A stretch of 49,526 bases of DNA from Lightella neohaematopini (GTDB lineage Bacteria; Pseudomonadota; Gammaproteobacteria; Enterobacterales; Enterobacteriaceae): the NCBI GenBank assembly GCA_025728385.1, contig JAOBJV010000004.1, positions 1 to 49,526 of the forward strand, written 5' to 3'. Positions 10,608 through 20,002 of this stretch are shown piece by piece; within the stretch, counting starts at the first letter, position 1, and each line of letters begins with the position of its first letter. Below the pieces are notes generated by a model, which searched no databases, was not told the origin of the DNA, and was given only the letters and a program-made list of their open reading frames with translations. The translations under genes and the position numbers were made by a program.

Positions 10608-10775
10608 TTATTAAATTAAATTAATAATAAATTATTATGAACAATACATATTCAGTAACTGATTAATAAAACAAAAAATATAGATAATAATAATTAATAC
10701 CAAATTAAATTATGTATTATATTATAATATATTATAATATAGTTAATTAATTGTTTTAATGACTTAAAAAACTAT

Positions 10776-10861
10776 GGTGAGATGTCCGAGTGGTTTAAGG
10801 AGCATGCCTGGAAAGTATGTATACAAATTTAGTATCGAGGGTTCGAATCCCTCTCTCACCG
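10776..10861 (+). tRNA. serX: tRNA-Ser (anticodon GGA)
   Basis: Class II cloverleaf: acceptor GGTGAGA pairs with TCTCACC, discriminator G, anticodon loop CTGGAAA giving GGA, a long variable arm that folds (ATAC/GTAT), and T-arm GGGTTCGAATCCC. It closely matches E. coli serX. No CCA is encoded. It reads UCU and UCC codons. Confidence 0.96.
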
Positions 10862-10874
10862 ATTAATTAGATAA

Positions 10875-10913
10875 TTTTAATAAAAAATTTAATTAAAAAA
10901 TTTTTTATTAAAA
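10875..10913 (+). terminator. Perfect 16-bp A/T inverted repeat after tRNA-Ser
   Basis: The left arm at 10875-10890 and the right arm at 10898-10913 are exact reverse complements, separated by a 7-base loop, starting 14 bases after the tRNA end. The stem contains only A and T and the right arm has a run of six T. Position suggests a transcription end or 3' processing hairpin for the tRNA. With this base composition chance pairing is possible. Confidence 0.4.
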
Positions 10914-11052
10914 ATCTAAGTTTAAATAATATAAATTAATACTTTTATGTTATTATATGGACAAAATAGATATATAGTTGTTAACTTAAAATTTTTATTA
11001 AAATTATTCTAAATTTTGATAATGTTAATATTTTAATAATACGGATAATAAT

Positions 11053-14000
11053 ATGCATATAAAATTAAATGATATAATAAAGAACCGTGTACAACAATTA
11101 TCTGAACAACGTAATTGTACTATAGATGAATTGTGTAATGAATTTATATATTCTTATCTGGAAAAAATTAATTTTAATAATAAAAAGGATAGTAAATTAG
11201 AATTACCTATTTCTACAGAATCTATGAATAAACTTCATTTAGACATGAAAACACCAATCAATATATCTGAAATTAAATCGAATCATCCATTTATTAATTT
11301 GTCTAGTAGTATAATATCTCAATCTATAATACGTAATAGTATAACAAATTTTTGGTATTGTGAAGAAGAAATAATTGTACCTTACTTATTAGAACAAGTG
11401 CATATTTCATCGGAAATATCAAATAATATTAATCTATTAGCAAATAAATTAACTAAAAAAATAAGAATAAGTAACAAGAAAAATATAAACAATAAAATTA
11501 ATTTAGTACAAAACTTATTACAAGAATTTTCATTATCTTCAAAAGAGGGTGTTGCTTTAATGTGTTTAGCAGAAGCATTACTAAGAATACCTGATGATAG
11601 CACTAAAGATTTGTTAATATACGATAAAATTTGTAACAAAAATTGGTTTAATCATTTAGGAAATAAATCAATATTAGTTAATTTTGCCACAAGAGGATTA
11701 ATAATAGTTAATAAATTAATATCAAATCAATATAATAAGAAAAATAAGAAAATTTTTGGTAGAAATTTTATAAATAAAAATATTAACTTTATAATAAGAA
11801 AAGTAATAAATATTGTTATGCAATTAATAGGAAAACAATTTGTTACTGGTGTAAATATAAATTCAGCAATAAAAACAGCTAGTAAATTAGAGAAAAATGG
11901 ATTTCGTTATTCATATGACATATTAGGAGAAGCTGCATTAACTAATAATGATGCATTGTCATATACTAATGCTTATCAAGAAGCAATTCACGTAATTGGT
12001 AAATCTGCTAATGGCTTAGGTATTTATAATGGACCAGGTATATCAATAAAATTATCAGCTTTATATCCTAGATATTGTCGTCTACAATATGAATCTGTGA
12101 TGAAAGAATTATATCCCCGTTTATTATTATTAACATTATTAGCTAAAAAATATGATATTGGATTAAATATTGATGCGGAAGAATCTAGTAGATTAGAAAT
12201 TTCATTAGATTTACTAGTTAAATTATGTTATGAACCTAAATTAAGAGGTTGGAATGGCATTGGTTTTGTTGTTCAAGCATATCAAAAAAGATCAATAAAA
12301 GTTATTGATGAATTAATACAACTAGCAAAAAATACTAAACGTCGTCTCATGATTAGACTAGTTAAAGGTGCTTATTGGGATAGTGAAATTAAAAATGCTC
12401 AAGTATATGGATTAATTGATTATCCTGTCTTTACCAGAAAAATATATACCGACTTATCATATTTAGCTTGTGCAAAAAAATTATTATCTGTACCACAATA
12501 TATATATCCTCAATTTGCTACACATAATGCCCATACCTTATCATCAATTTATTATTTTGCTGGGAAAAATTATTATGAAGGACAATATGAATTTCAATGT
12601 TTGCATGGTATGGGAGAAACATTATACAATAATGTTGTTGGTAATAAATTTGATAAATTAAATAGACCATGTCGTATCTATGCTCCAGTTGGTTCATATA
12701 ATACTTTATTATCTTATTTAGTAAGAAGATTATTAGAAAATGGAGCTAATACATCATTTATTAATCAAGTATCTGATGATACTATTCCTATAGAAGATTT
12801 AATTATTAATCCAATTGAAAAAATAATCTCATTAAAAAATACAGAAGGTAAAATAGGTTTATCTAATCCTAAAATACCTTTACCAAAAAATTTATATAAT
12901 ATGACTAGAATAAATTCATTGGGATTAGATATAAATAATGAGCAAACATTAACTAATATTATCATTAATTTACTAAATGAAAATAATTTATTTTATCAAG
13001 TAAAACCAATAATTAATTCTAATTATATTTCTGAAGGTACAATATATCAAATAATAAATCCAGCGAATAATAATGATGTCATTGGAACATGTCAAGAATC
13101 ATCATTAGATGATGTAAATAAATCAATTGTAATAAGTAAAGATAGTGCTAAATACTGGATTAATAAAACTTATTATGAACGTGCTGTAATATTAAATAAA
13201 GCTGCTGATTTAATAGAAAAAGACATGTATAGTTTTATTGGATTATTAATTCGTGAAGCAGGAAAAACTATTATAAATGCTATATCAGAAATTAGAGAAG
13301 CTATAGATTTCTTAAGATATTATTCTTATCAGGCTAATAACTACTTTGATGATAATTACTATCCGTTAGGAATAGTGGTATGTATTAGTCCTTGGAATTT
13401 TCCATTAGCTATTTTTATTGGTCAAATAGCTGCTGCTTTAGTAGTTGGTAATACAGTAATTGCTAAACCAGCAGAACAGACCCCAATTATTGCAAGTAAA
13501 GTAGTTGAAATTATGCTTAACGCAGGTATTCCTGATGGAGTATTACAATTATTACCAGGAAAGGGAAAAATCATTGGCCCAGCTTTAGTAACAAATGATT
13601 CTATTAATGGTGTAATGTTTACTGGATCTACTAAAGTGGCTAAACTTTTACAAAATATTTTATTTTCTAGAGTAAAAGATAAAATTATACCTATTATTGC
13701 TGAAACAGGAGGTATAAATACTATGATTATAGATTCATCAGCTTTAATAGAGCAAGCTATATTAGATATCATACAATCAGCATTTGATAGTGCTGGACAA
13801 CGTTGTTCTGCATTAAGGTTATTATGTTTACAAAATGATATTGCTGATTGTGTATTATCTATGTTAAAAGGAGCAATATTAGAATACAGAATAGGTGATC
13901 CTAGTAATTTATCAACTGATATTGGTCCAGTAATTAGTAAGGAGGCAAAATTACTAATTGATAATTATATTGATAATATGAGAAAAAATGGACATGTAGT

Positions 14001-15000
14001 ATGGCAAAGCAATAATTATTGTAATAATAATAATGGTTCATTTATTACACCAACAATTATTGAGTTAAATAATATTAATCAATTAAATAAAGAAATTTTT
14101 GGACCAGTTTTACATATAATTAGATATAATAAGAATGAATTAAACGATATAATTAAACAAATAAATCGTAATGGTTACGGATTAACATTTGGTTTACAGA
14201 CAAGAATAGAATATACTACTGATAATATAGTAAAACGTATCAATACTGGTAATTTCTATATAAATAGAAATATTATTGGAGCGGTAGTTGGTGTGCAACC
14301 ATTTGGTGGTGAAAAATTATCTGGTACTGGCCCAAAGGCTGGTGGTCCTTTATATTTATATCGTTTAGTAAATAAAAAAAATAATCTTGTAGTACCTAGT
14401 ATTTTAAAAGCACTAAATAAAATAGATTTTAATTATGAGGGTACTAGATATTTGTATGACACTTTGTATAATTGGATAAAAGATAAGTATCCAAACATTG
14501 TTAATATTTGTGATGAATATAATAAGATATCTAATAGTGGTAATAGTTACTTATTAGATGGACCTACAGGTGAATTAAATAAATATAAATTATTACCTCG
14601 TAAATATATCTTATGTGTAGCTGATCAAGAAATTGATTTAGTGGTTCAACTTGTTGCTGTATTTTGTATTGGTTCTTATCCAGTATTAATATCAAACTCA
14701 AAATTATGTTCTAAAATATTAAAAATACTACCAGAATTAATTAGAAATACTATTTTAGTGATTAATGATTGGCTTTCTAAATCAATTACTATTGATACTA
14801 TCATAGTACATACTAATAGTATAGGTTTAAGTAATTTAATAAAATTTATTAGTGAATCTAAAAAAGAAGAACCTTTAATAAATATACAAAATTACAGTTT
14901 TGGTGATCATAAAATTTCATTAGAAAGATTGTTATTAGAACGTACTATTAGTATTAATACTGCAGCTGTTGGAGGAAACACTACTTTAATTACCCAATAA
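11053..15000 (+). CDS. putA: PutA trifunctional proline dehydrogenase / P5C dehydrogenase / repressor
   Basis: Oxidises proline to glutamate: an FAD proline dehydrogenase domain passes electrons to membrane quinone, and an aldehyde dehydrogenase domain uses NAD+. The 1315 residues compare with 1320 in E. coli, and all parts are present. There is an N-terminal ribbon-helix-helix segment (residues 1-40), an arm ending QEFSLSSKEGVALMCLAEAL, the PRODH barrel with RLMIRLVKGAYWDSE near residue 430, the ALDH domain with catalytic Cys in AGQRCSALR near 917, and a C-terminal lid ending in TAAVGGNTTL. Relative to E. coli the protein begins at Met6, so part of the DNA-contacting strand is missing; an in-frame stop upstream rules out a longer start. 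The putP transporter is not adjacent. Confidence 0.96.
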   Translation: MHIKLNDIIKNRVQQLSEQRNCTIDELCNEFIYSYLEKINFNNKKDSKLELPISTESMNKLHLDMKTPINISEIKSNHPFINLSSSIISQSIIRNSITNFWYCEEEIIVPYLLEQVHISSEISNNINLLANKLTKKIRISNKKNINNKINLVQNLLQEFSLSSKEGVALMCLAEALLRIPDDSTKDLLIYDKICNKNWFNHLGNKSILVNFATRGLIIVNKLISNQYNKKNKKIFGRNFINKNINFIIRKVINIVMQLIGKQFVTGVNINSAIKTASKLEKNGFRYSYDILGEAALTNNDALSYTNAYQEAIHVIGKSANGLGIYNGPGISIKLSALYPRYCRLQYESVMKELYPRLLLLTLLAKKYDIGLNIDAEESSRLEISLDLLVKLCYEPKLRGWNGIGFVVQAYQKRSIKVIDELIQLAKNTKRRLMIRLVKGAYWDSEIKNAQVYGLIDYPVFTRKIYTDLSYLACAKKLLSVPQYIYPQFATHNAHTLSSIYYFAGKNYYEGQYEFQCLHGMGETLYNNVVGNKFDKLNRPCRIYAPVGSYNTLLSYLVRRLLENGANTSFINQVSDDTIPIEDLIINPIEKIISLKNTEGKIGLSNPKIPLPKNLYNMTRINSLGLDINNEQTLTNIIINLLNENNLFYQVKPIINSNYISEGTIYQIINPANNNDVIGTCQESSLDDVNKSIVISKDSAKYWINKTYYERAVILNKAADLIEKDMYSFIGLLIREAGKTIINAISEIREAIDFLRYYSYQANNYFDDNYYPLGIVVCISPWNFPLAIFIGQIAAALVVGNTVIAKPAEQTPIIASKVVEIMLNAGIPDGVLQLLPGKGKIIGPALVTNDSINGVMFTGSTKVAKLLQNILFSRVKDKIIPIIAETGGINTMIIDSSALIEQAILDIIQSAFDSAGQRCSALRLLCLQNDIADCVLSMLKGAILEYRIGDPSNLSTDIGPVISKEAKLLIDNYIDNMRKNGHVVWQSNNYCNNNNGSFITPTIIELNNINQLNKEIFGPVLHIIRYNKNELNDIIKQINRNGYGLTFGLQTRIEYTTDNIVKRINTGNFYINRNIIGAVVGVQPFGGEKLSGTGPKAGGPLYLYRLVNKKNNLVVPSILKALNKIDFNYEGTRYLYDTLYNWIKDKYPNIVNICDEYNKISNSGNSYLLDGPTGELNKYKLLPRKYILCVADQEIDLVVQLVAVFCIGSYPVLISNSKLCSKILKILPELIRNTILVINDWLSKSITIDTIIVHTNSIGLSNLIKFISESKKEEPLINIQNYSFGDHKISLERLLLERTISINTAAVGGNTTLITQ

Positions 15001-15015
15001 TATTTAATTAAAAGT

Positions 15016-15106
15016 AGGAGAGACAGGGATTCGAACCCTGGAAGAATATTTAAATTCTTAACGAATTTCGAATTCGTCCCATTAAACCTATCTCTGGCAT
15101 CTCTCC
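15016..15106 (-). tRNA. serU: tRNA-Ser (anticodon CGA)
   Basis: Class II cloverleaf: acceptor GGAGAGA pairs with TCTCTCC, anticodon stem ACGAA/TTCGT with loop TTCGAAA giving CGA, variable arm AAGAAT/ATTCTT, and T-stem CAGGG/CCCTG. It resembles E. coli serU. It reads UCG, a rare codon in DNA this A/T-rich. The base after the acceptor stem is U where tRNA-Ser normally has G. No CCA is encoded. It lies 15 bases beyond the putA stop, on the opposite strand. Confidence 0.93.
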
Positions 15107-15111
15107 TTAAA

Positions 15112-15831
15112 TTAAGTTATTAATAGAGATTCTAATGCTAAAGTAATCATATCGTCAAAAGAATTTTGTTTTTCTAATATGCTAAGACTAGTCCTTTTTA
15201 AGACATGATCGGAAACAGTACATATTACTAATGCTTGAACTCCTAACTCAGCAGCAATACTGTATATTCCAGCTGCTTCCATTTCAATTCCTAAAATTCC
15301 ATATTTATTTAACATATTTAATAATTTTTTTTTATTATAATCAGGTATATAAAATAAATCAGTAGAAAAAATACTACCTACATGAATCTTAATATTAAGA
15401 ATATTAGCAACATTTACTGCATTACAAAGCATATTAAAGTCAGCTACAGCAGAAAAATCATTATCCATAAAACGTATACGATTAATTTTAGAATTTGTAC
15501 TAGCTGCCATACCAATAATAATATCTCGTAAATTTAATTCATGTTTTACAGCACCACAAGAACCAACCCGAATAATTTTTTTTACACCAAAATTCACTAT
15601 TAATTCTCTAATATAAATAGAACAAGACGGTATTCCTATACCATGTCCCATAACTGACATAATTTTATTTTTATAGTAACCAGTATAACCTAGCATACCT
15701 CTAACATTATTTACTTCACGATAGTTAGTAAAAAAATTTTCTGCTATATATTTTGCTCTCATAGGATCACCTGGCATTAATATAACATCAGCAAAATCAC
15801 CATATTTTGCATTAATATGTGTTGTTGTCAT
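15112..15831 (-). CDS. deoD: Purine nucleoside phosphorylase
   Basis: Hexameric trimeric-type-II phosphorylase that splits purine (deoxy)nucleosides with phosphate into base and (deoxy)ribose-1-phosphate. Length (239) equals E. coli DeoD. Visible family segments are THINAKYGDFADVILMPGDP at the start, VMGHGIGIPSCSIY, RVGSCGAV, GIEMEAAGIYS, and the catalytic Asp in CTVSDH near residue 204. A Shine-Dalgarno AAGGAAG precedes the ATG. It follows deoB by 17 bases and is surely co-transcribed; deoC and deoA, the other members of the E. coli operon, are missing here. Confidence 0.97.
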   Translation of the reverse strand: MTTTHINAKYGDFADVILMPGDPMRAKYIAENFFTNYREVNNVRGMLGYTGYYKNKIMSVMGHGIGIPSCSIYIRELIVNFGVKKIIRVGSCGAVKHELNLRDIIIGMAASTNSKINRIRFMDNDFSAVADFNMLCNAVNVANILNIKIHVGSIFSTDLFYIPDYNKKKLLNMLNKYGILGIEMEAAGIYSIAAELGVQALVICTVSDHVLKRTSLSILEKQNSFDDMITLALESLLIT

Positions 15832-15848
15832 ATAGCTTCCTTTTTAAT

Positions 15849-17054
15849 TTATAAAATTGATGTACCATAACTCATTGGTGATAAATTAAAATACTTTACT
15901 ATTGTTTGACCAATATCAGCAAAAGAATTACGATAACCATAATATTTAGATTTAATTTTAGGACCATAAATTAATATTGGTACAAATTCTCTGGTATGAT
16001 CTGTACCATACCAAGTAGGATCACAACCATGATCAGCTGTAATAATAAGTACATCATTATTTTTCATTTTAGATATTATTTCAGATAATCTATAATCAAA
16101 TAATTCTAAAGCTAAAGCATAACCAATAATATCTCTTCTATGACCATACAATTCATCAAAATCAACAAAATTAGTAAATACAATAGTATTATTTTTAGCT
16201 GTATTAATTTCTGATACTAGCTTATTAAATAAATTATTTATACCATAAGCTTTAATATGTTTGTTTATACCTACATGAGCATATATATCTGCAACTTTAC
16301 CAATTGATATAACAGTACCATCTTTTTCTTTAATAAGTTTTTGAAACACAGTAATTGATGGTGGAGTTAATGATAAATCACAACGATTTTTAGTTCTTAT
16401 AAAATTATTAGCATTATTACCAGTAAAAGGTCTAGCTATTACTCGACCAATATTATAATCGCTACTATTTAGTATATTTCTTATACTAATACATAAATTA
16501 TATAAATTAGATAATCCAAATATATTTTCATGGCAAGCTACTTGACACACAGAATCTGCTGAAGTATAAATAATTGGCTTACCGGTAATAATATGTTCTT
16601 CACCTAATTTCTTAATTATTTCAGTACCTGATGCATGACAATTACCAAGAACTCCAGATAAATTATTCATTTCACAAATTAAATTTAATAAATTATCAGG
16701 AATACTATTATTTAATTTATCAAAATAGTGCCAACTTGGTACTAATATACCAGCTATTTCCCAATGTCCAGATATTGTATCTTTACCACTAGCCAATGAA
16801 CTAGCATAAGCATAACCACCAATAATATTTGTTTGTAAATTCATACCAATAGGATAATAATTATTAGCATACTGAATAGTTTTTACTAAACCTAGAGATG
16901 ATAAATTAGGTATTTTTAAAACTTTATGCTTATTATAATAATAGTACTCAGCAATATGACCTAATGTATTAGCACCAATATCACCAAATTTATTTGCATC
17001 ATTTGTAGAACCAATACCTAATGAATCAATAATAATTAAAAATAAACGTTTCAT
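15849..17054 (-). CDS. deoB: Phosphopentomutase
   Basis: Dimanganese enzyme that converts (deoxy)ribose-1-phosphate to the 5-phosphate, the step after DeoD. The 401 residues compare with 407 in E. coli. Metal and phosphate residues can be followed: IIDSLGIGS at residues 8-16, the SGKDTISGHWEIAG segment, FDELYGHRRD near 308, and ADHGCDPTWYGTDHTRE near 345. It is the promoter-proximal gene of deoB-deoD. The pair lets the cell salvage nucleosides as bases and pentose phosphate. Confidence 0.97.
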   Translation of the reverse strand: MKRLFLIIIDSLGIGSTNDANKFGDIGANTLGHIAEYYYYNKHKVLKIPNLSSLGLVKTIQYANNYYPIGMNLQTNIIGGYAYASSLASGKDTISGHWEIAGILVPSWHYFDKLNNSIPDNLLNLICEMNNLSGVLGNCHASGTEIIKKLGEEHIITGKPIIYTSADSVCQVACHENIFGLSNLYNLCISIRNILNSSDYNIGRVIARPFTGNNANNFIRTKNRCDLSLTPPSITVFQKLIKEKDGTVISIGKVADIYAHVGINKHIKAYGINNLFNKLVSEINTAKNNTIVFTNFVDFDELYGHRRDIIGYALALELFDYRLSEIISKMKNNDVLIITADHGCDPTWYGTDHTREFVPILIYGPKIKSKYYGYRNSFADIGQTIVKYFNLSPMSYGTSIL

Positions 17055-17145
17055 GAGTAGTATTATTAGTATTACTAATTTATATAAAAATAAATATAAT
17101 TTACAATTACATCATAATGATGTAGTAAAATTACAACCAAAACAA

Positions 17146-19227
17146 TTAATTAATAGCTTTCATACTTAAACGAATACGACCATTACGTTCTACTTCTAAT
17201 ACTTTTACTGGTATCTTTTGTCCTATTTTAACAAAATCACTAATGTTTTTCACATGTCTATTAGTAATTTGAGAAATATGAACTAAACCTTCTTTACCTT
17301 TTATGCTAAAAATTATACCAAAATTTACAATACGCATTACAATACCAATATATACTTGACCAACTTCGATATCTTTTATAAGATCATAGATACGTTTTAT
17401 TGCCATATCAGCTTGACTATAGTTACATGCAGCAATTTTAATAGTACCATCATCATGTATATCTATACTAGTATTTGTTTCTTCCGTTAATGACTTAATA
17501 ACTAAACCACCTTTACCGATAATAGTCTTAATTTTACTTGGATTAATTTTAATTGTATAAATACGAGGAGCAAATTTAGAAATATCAGCCCTAGGTTTAT
17601 CAATATTACTTGACATAATATCTAAAACATGTACACGTGCTTCTTTGCTAAAGAATAAAGTTTCTTTAATCATATCAAACGTGACACCGTGAATTTTAAT
17701 ATCCATTTGTATTGCAGTAATACCATAATAATCGCCAGCAATTTTACAATCCATATCTCCAAAATAGTCTTCATTACTTATTATATCACTAAGTATAATA
17801 AATTTATCATGATTTTTAATTAATCCCATGGCAACACCAGCAATAGCTGTTTTTATAGGTACTCCAGCATCCATTAATGATAAAGATGCACCACATACCG
17901 AAGCCATAGATGATGACCCATCAGATTCTGTTACTTCAGATACCAAACGTATAGTATAGGAAAATTTATTATTATAAGGTAATACAGGAATAATTGCTCG
18001 TTTAGCTAAATAACCATGACCAATTTCTCTACGTTTAGGAGAACTAATAATTCCTATTTCACCAACACAATATGGTAAAAAATTATAATGTAATAAAAAT
18101 TTATCTACTCGTTCTCCCAATAATTCATCAACATTTTGAGCATTACGTTCTGTACCTAATGTAGTACTAACTAAAGTTTGTGTTTCTCCACGAGAAAATA
18201 ATGCTGAACCATGTGTTCTAGGTAAAATACCTAATACAATATTAATATCACGAATATCATTAAACTTACGACCATCAATACGGATACCATTATCTATAAT
18301 AAGATCACGCATAACTATTTTCTCAGCTCTGGATATTAAAATAGATAATTCATTCTGATTAATATCATTGTATTGTAATGTCAATGATTGCATAATATTA
18401 TTTTTTATATTATTAATCATAGTAACTCGATCACGTTTATTACTATTTAATGGATATATATTACATAAATTATTTTTAAATAATACACAAATGTAATTTA
18501 TCAAATTAATAGTATCTATTTTTGGTACTATAAATTTGTTAACATTTAATTTGTCTACTAATAAATTAATGTTGTCTATTACAACTTGTTGTTTTTCGTA
18601 ACCAAATTTAATTGCATCTAACATTTTATGTTCATTAATTAACTTAGCTGCACCTTCAATCATAACAATTGCTTGTGATGTACTAACAACTATTAAATCT
18701 AGACTACTATTAGTAGTAATAATAGAAGTATTAGGATTTAAACAATAATTTTCATTTATGTAACCTACTCTAGCAACTCCAATTGGTCCTAAAAAAGGAA
18801 TATCAGATATAGAAATAACTGCAGATACTCCAATAATAGCTGCAATATCGGGATAAACTTGTGGATTTACAGATATTACAGTAATTGTAATTTGTATTGA
18901 GTAATAAAAATCTTCAGGAAACAATGGTCGAATAGCACGATCTATTAATCTTGAAATTAATACTTCACTTTCTGTAGGACGACCTTCTCTTCTAAAGAAA
19001 CCACCAGGAAAACGTCCAGCAGCATAAGTACGTTCTTGATAATTTACTACTAACGGTAAAAATGAACTATTAATTTCTGTTTGTTTAACATATACCATGG
19101 TGACTAAAACCATAGTATCATCAATATTAACAGTTACTGATGAAGTGGCTTGTCTGGCAATTCTACCAGTTTCTATAATTACATTATTATTACCATAAGT
19201 AAATTTTTGAGAAATTATTTTTTGCAA
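17146..19227 (-). CDS. pnp: Polynucleotide phosphorylase
   Basis: 3'-5' exoribonuclease using phosphate; degrades mRNA, in E. coli within the RNase E degradosome. Order of domains: RNase PH 1 (with QERTYAAGRFPGGFFRREG), a helical linker, RNase PH 2 (THGSALFSRGETQ, SPKRREIGHG, SDGSSSMASVCG), KH (IIGKGGLVIKSLTEET near residue 560) and S1 (VGQVYIGIVMRI onward). The 693 residues compare with 711; the acidic tail after GRIRLS is missing. The start is TTG, supported by AAGGA upstream and by the alignment with E. coli. It follows rpsO by 74 bases, as in E. coli. Confidence 0.97.
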   Translation of the reverse strand: MQKIISQKFTYGNNNVIIETGRIARQATSSVTVNIDDTMVLVTMVYVKQTEINSSFLPLVVNYQERTYAAGRFPGGFFRREGRPTESEVLISRLIDRAIRPLFPEDFYYSIQITITVISVNPQVYPDIAAIIGVSAVISISDIPFLGPIGVARVGYINENYCLNPNTSIITTNSSLDLIVVSTSQAIVMIEGAAKLINEHKMLDAIKFGYEKQQVVIDNINLLVDKLNVNKFIVPKIDTINLINYICVLFKNNLCNIYPLNSNKRDRVTMINNIKNNIMQSLTLQYNDINQNELSILISRAEKIVMRDLIIDNGIRIDGRKFNDIRDINIVLGILPRTHGSALFSRGETQTLVSTTLGTERNAQNVDELLGERVDKFLLHYNFLPYCVGEIGIISSPKRREIGHGYLAKRAIIPVLPYNNKFSYTIRLVSEVTESDGSSSMASVCGASLSLMDAGVPIKTAIAGVAMGLIKNHDKFIILSDIISNEDYFGDMDCKIAGDYYGITAIQMDIKIHGVTFDMIKETLFFSKEARVHVLDIMSSNIDKPRADISKFAPRIYTIKINPSKIKTIIGKGGLVIKSLTEETNTSIDIHDDGTIKIAACNYSQADMAIKRIYDLIKDIEVGQVYIGIVMRIVNFGIIFSIKGKEGLVHISQITNRHVKNISDFVKIGQKIPVKVLEVERNGRIRLSMKAIN

Positions 19228-19301
19228 AATTATTCCTTATCTTAGTTTAAATTAGTAATAAACAATTTAAAAATGTAGATTAGTAAAATTATTTAAACTT
19301 A

Positions 19302-19565
19302 TTAACGTAATTTTAATAATTTAACTAAATTATTATATCTCAATATATTAATTTTTTTCAAGTAATTTAATAATTTCCTACGTTTATTTACCATACTTAA
19401 TAATCCACGTTTACCATGATAATCTTTTTTATGTTTTAAGAAATGTTGTTTAAGATTATTAATTCTTTGACTAAGAAGTGCAACTTGTACTTCTGTTGCA
19501 CCGCTATTTTTTTCAGACTTGCCGAAACTAATAATTATTTTCTTTTTTTGATAATATGAACACAT
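19302..19565 (-). CDS. rpsO: 30S ribosomal protein S15
   Basis: Primary binder of the 16S central domain; also contacts the 50S subunit. The 87 residues compare with 89 in E. coli. The core is well kept: SGATEVQVALLSQRINNLKQH and KKDYHGKRGLLSMVNKRRKLLNYL are readable in shorter pieces around residues 20-70. The first ten residues are diverged. AGGAT precedes the ATG. It sits between rbfA and pnp; truB, which lies between rbfA and rpsO in E. coli, is absent from the 61-base gap. Confidence 0.95.
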   Translation of the reverse strand: MCSYYQKKKIIISFGKSEKNSGATEVQVALLSQRINNLKQHFLKHKKDYHGKRGLLSMVNKRRKLLNYLKKINILRYNNLVKLLKLR

Positions 19566-19626
19566 AATATATCCTATAAGATAAATTTATAATCTAAAGA
19601 TTATCTATAGTTTACTATAAATAAAT

Positions 19627-19983
19627 CTAGTATCTAATATTTTTAATTAAATTAATAACTTTTATATTCTTTAGCAAACTATCATCAGATAGAAAAACTA
19701 TATGTTGTATTTTTTTTAACAACACATGTTTATTTATATGATATTTAATATAATTAGTAGCCTTTATTAAAGGTTTAATACTAAAGTTTATTTGATTTAT
19801 ATTGTTTTTGTTTAAGGAAGTAACAAATACTTTAACATAATGTAAATCACTAGAAATTAATATCTTTGAAATAGTAATAATTCCAATATTAGGATTATTT
19901 AATTTATATAATATTATTTTTGTAATTTCTTTGTATAAAACTTTAATAATACGCTGTATTCTATGTTTTTTTTTTGTAAACAT
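19627..19983 (-). CDS. rbfA: Ribosome-binding factor A
   Basis: Small KH-type protein for late 30S maturation around the 5' end of 16S rRNA. I place the start at 19983 (MFTKKKHRIQRI, 118 residues) because RbfA proteins begin just before this R-x-x-R helix; an in-frame ATG at 20031 would overlap infB by 29 bases and add 16 residues without a counterpart. The segment LNNPNIGIITISKILISSDL corresponds to the conserved DPRLG-type motif, here NPNIG. It starts 19 bases after the infB stop, in E. coli operon order. The sequence is lysine/asparagine/isoleucine-rich and diverged, so confidence comes partly from position. No clear Shine-Dalgarno is visible. Confidence 0.86.
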   Translation of the reverse strand: MFTKKKHRIQRIIKVLYKEITKIILYKLNNPNIGIITISKILISSDLHYVKVFVTSLNKNNINQINFSIKPLIKATNYIKYHINKHVLLKKIQHIVFLSDDSLLKNIKVINLIKNIRY

Positions 19984-20002
19984 AATATATTTAAATTTAT
20001 TT

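Noticed and set aside
11382..13772. Several open frames inside putA on either strand (11382-11639, 12470-12661, 12765-12965, 13422-13772)
   Set aside because: All lie within intact putA, which explains the DNA fully; their translations show no family features.
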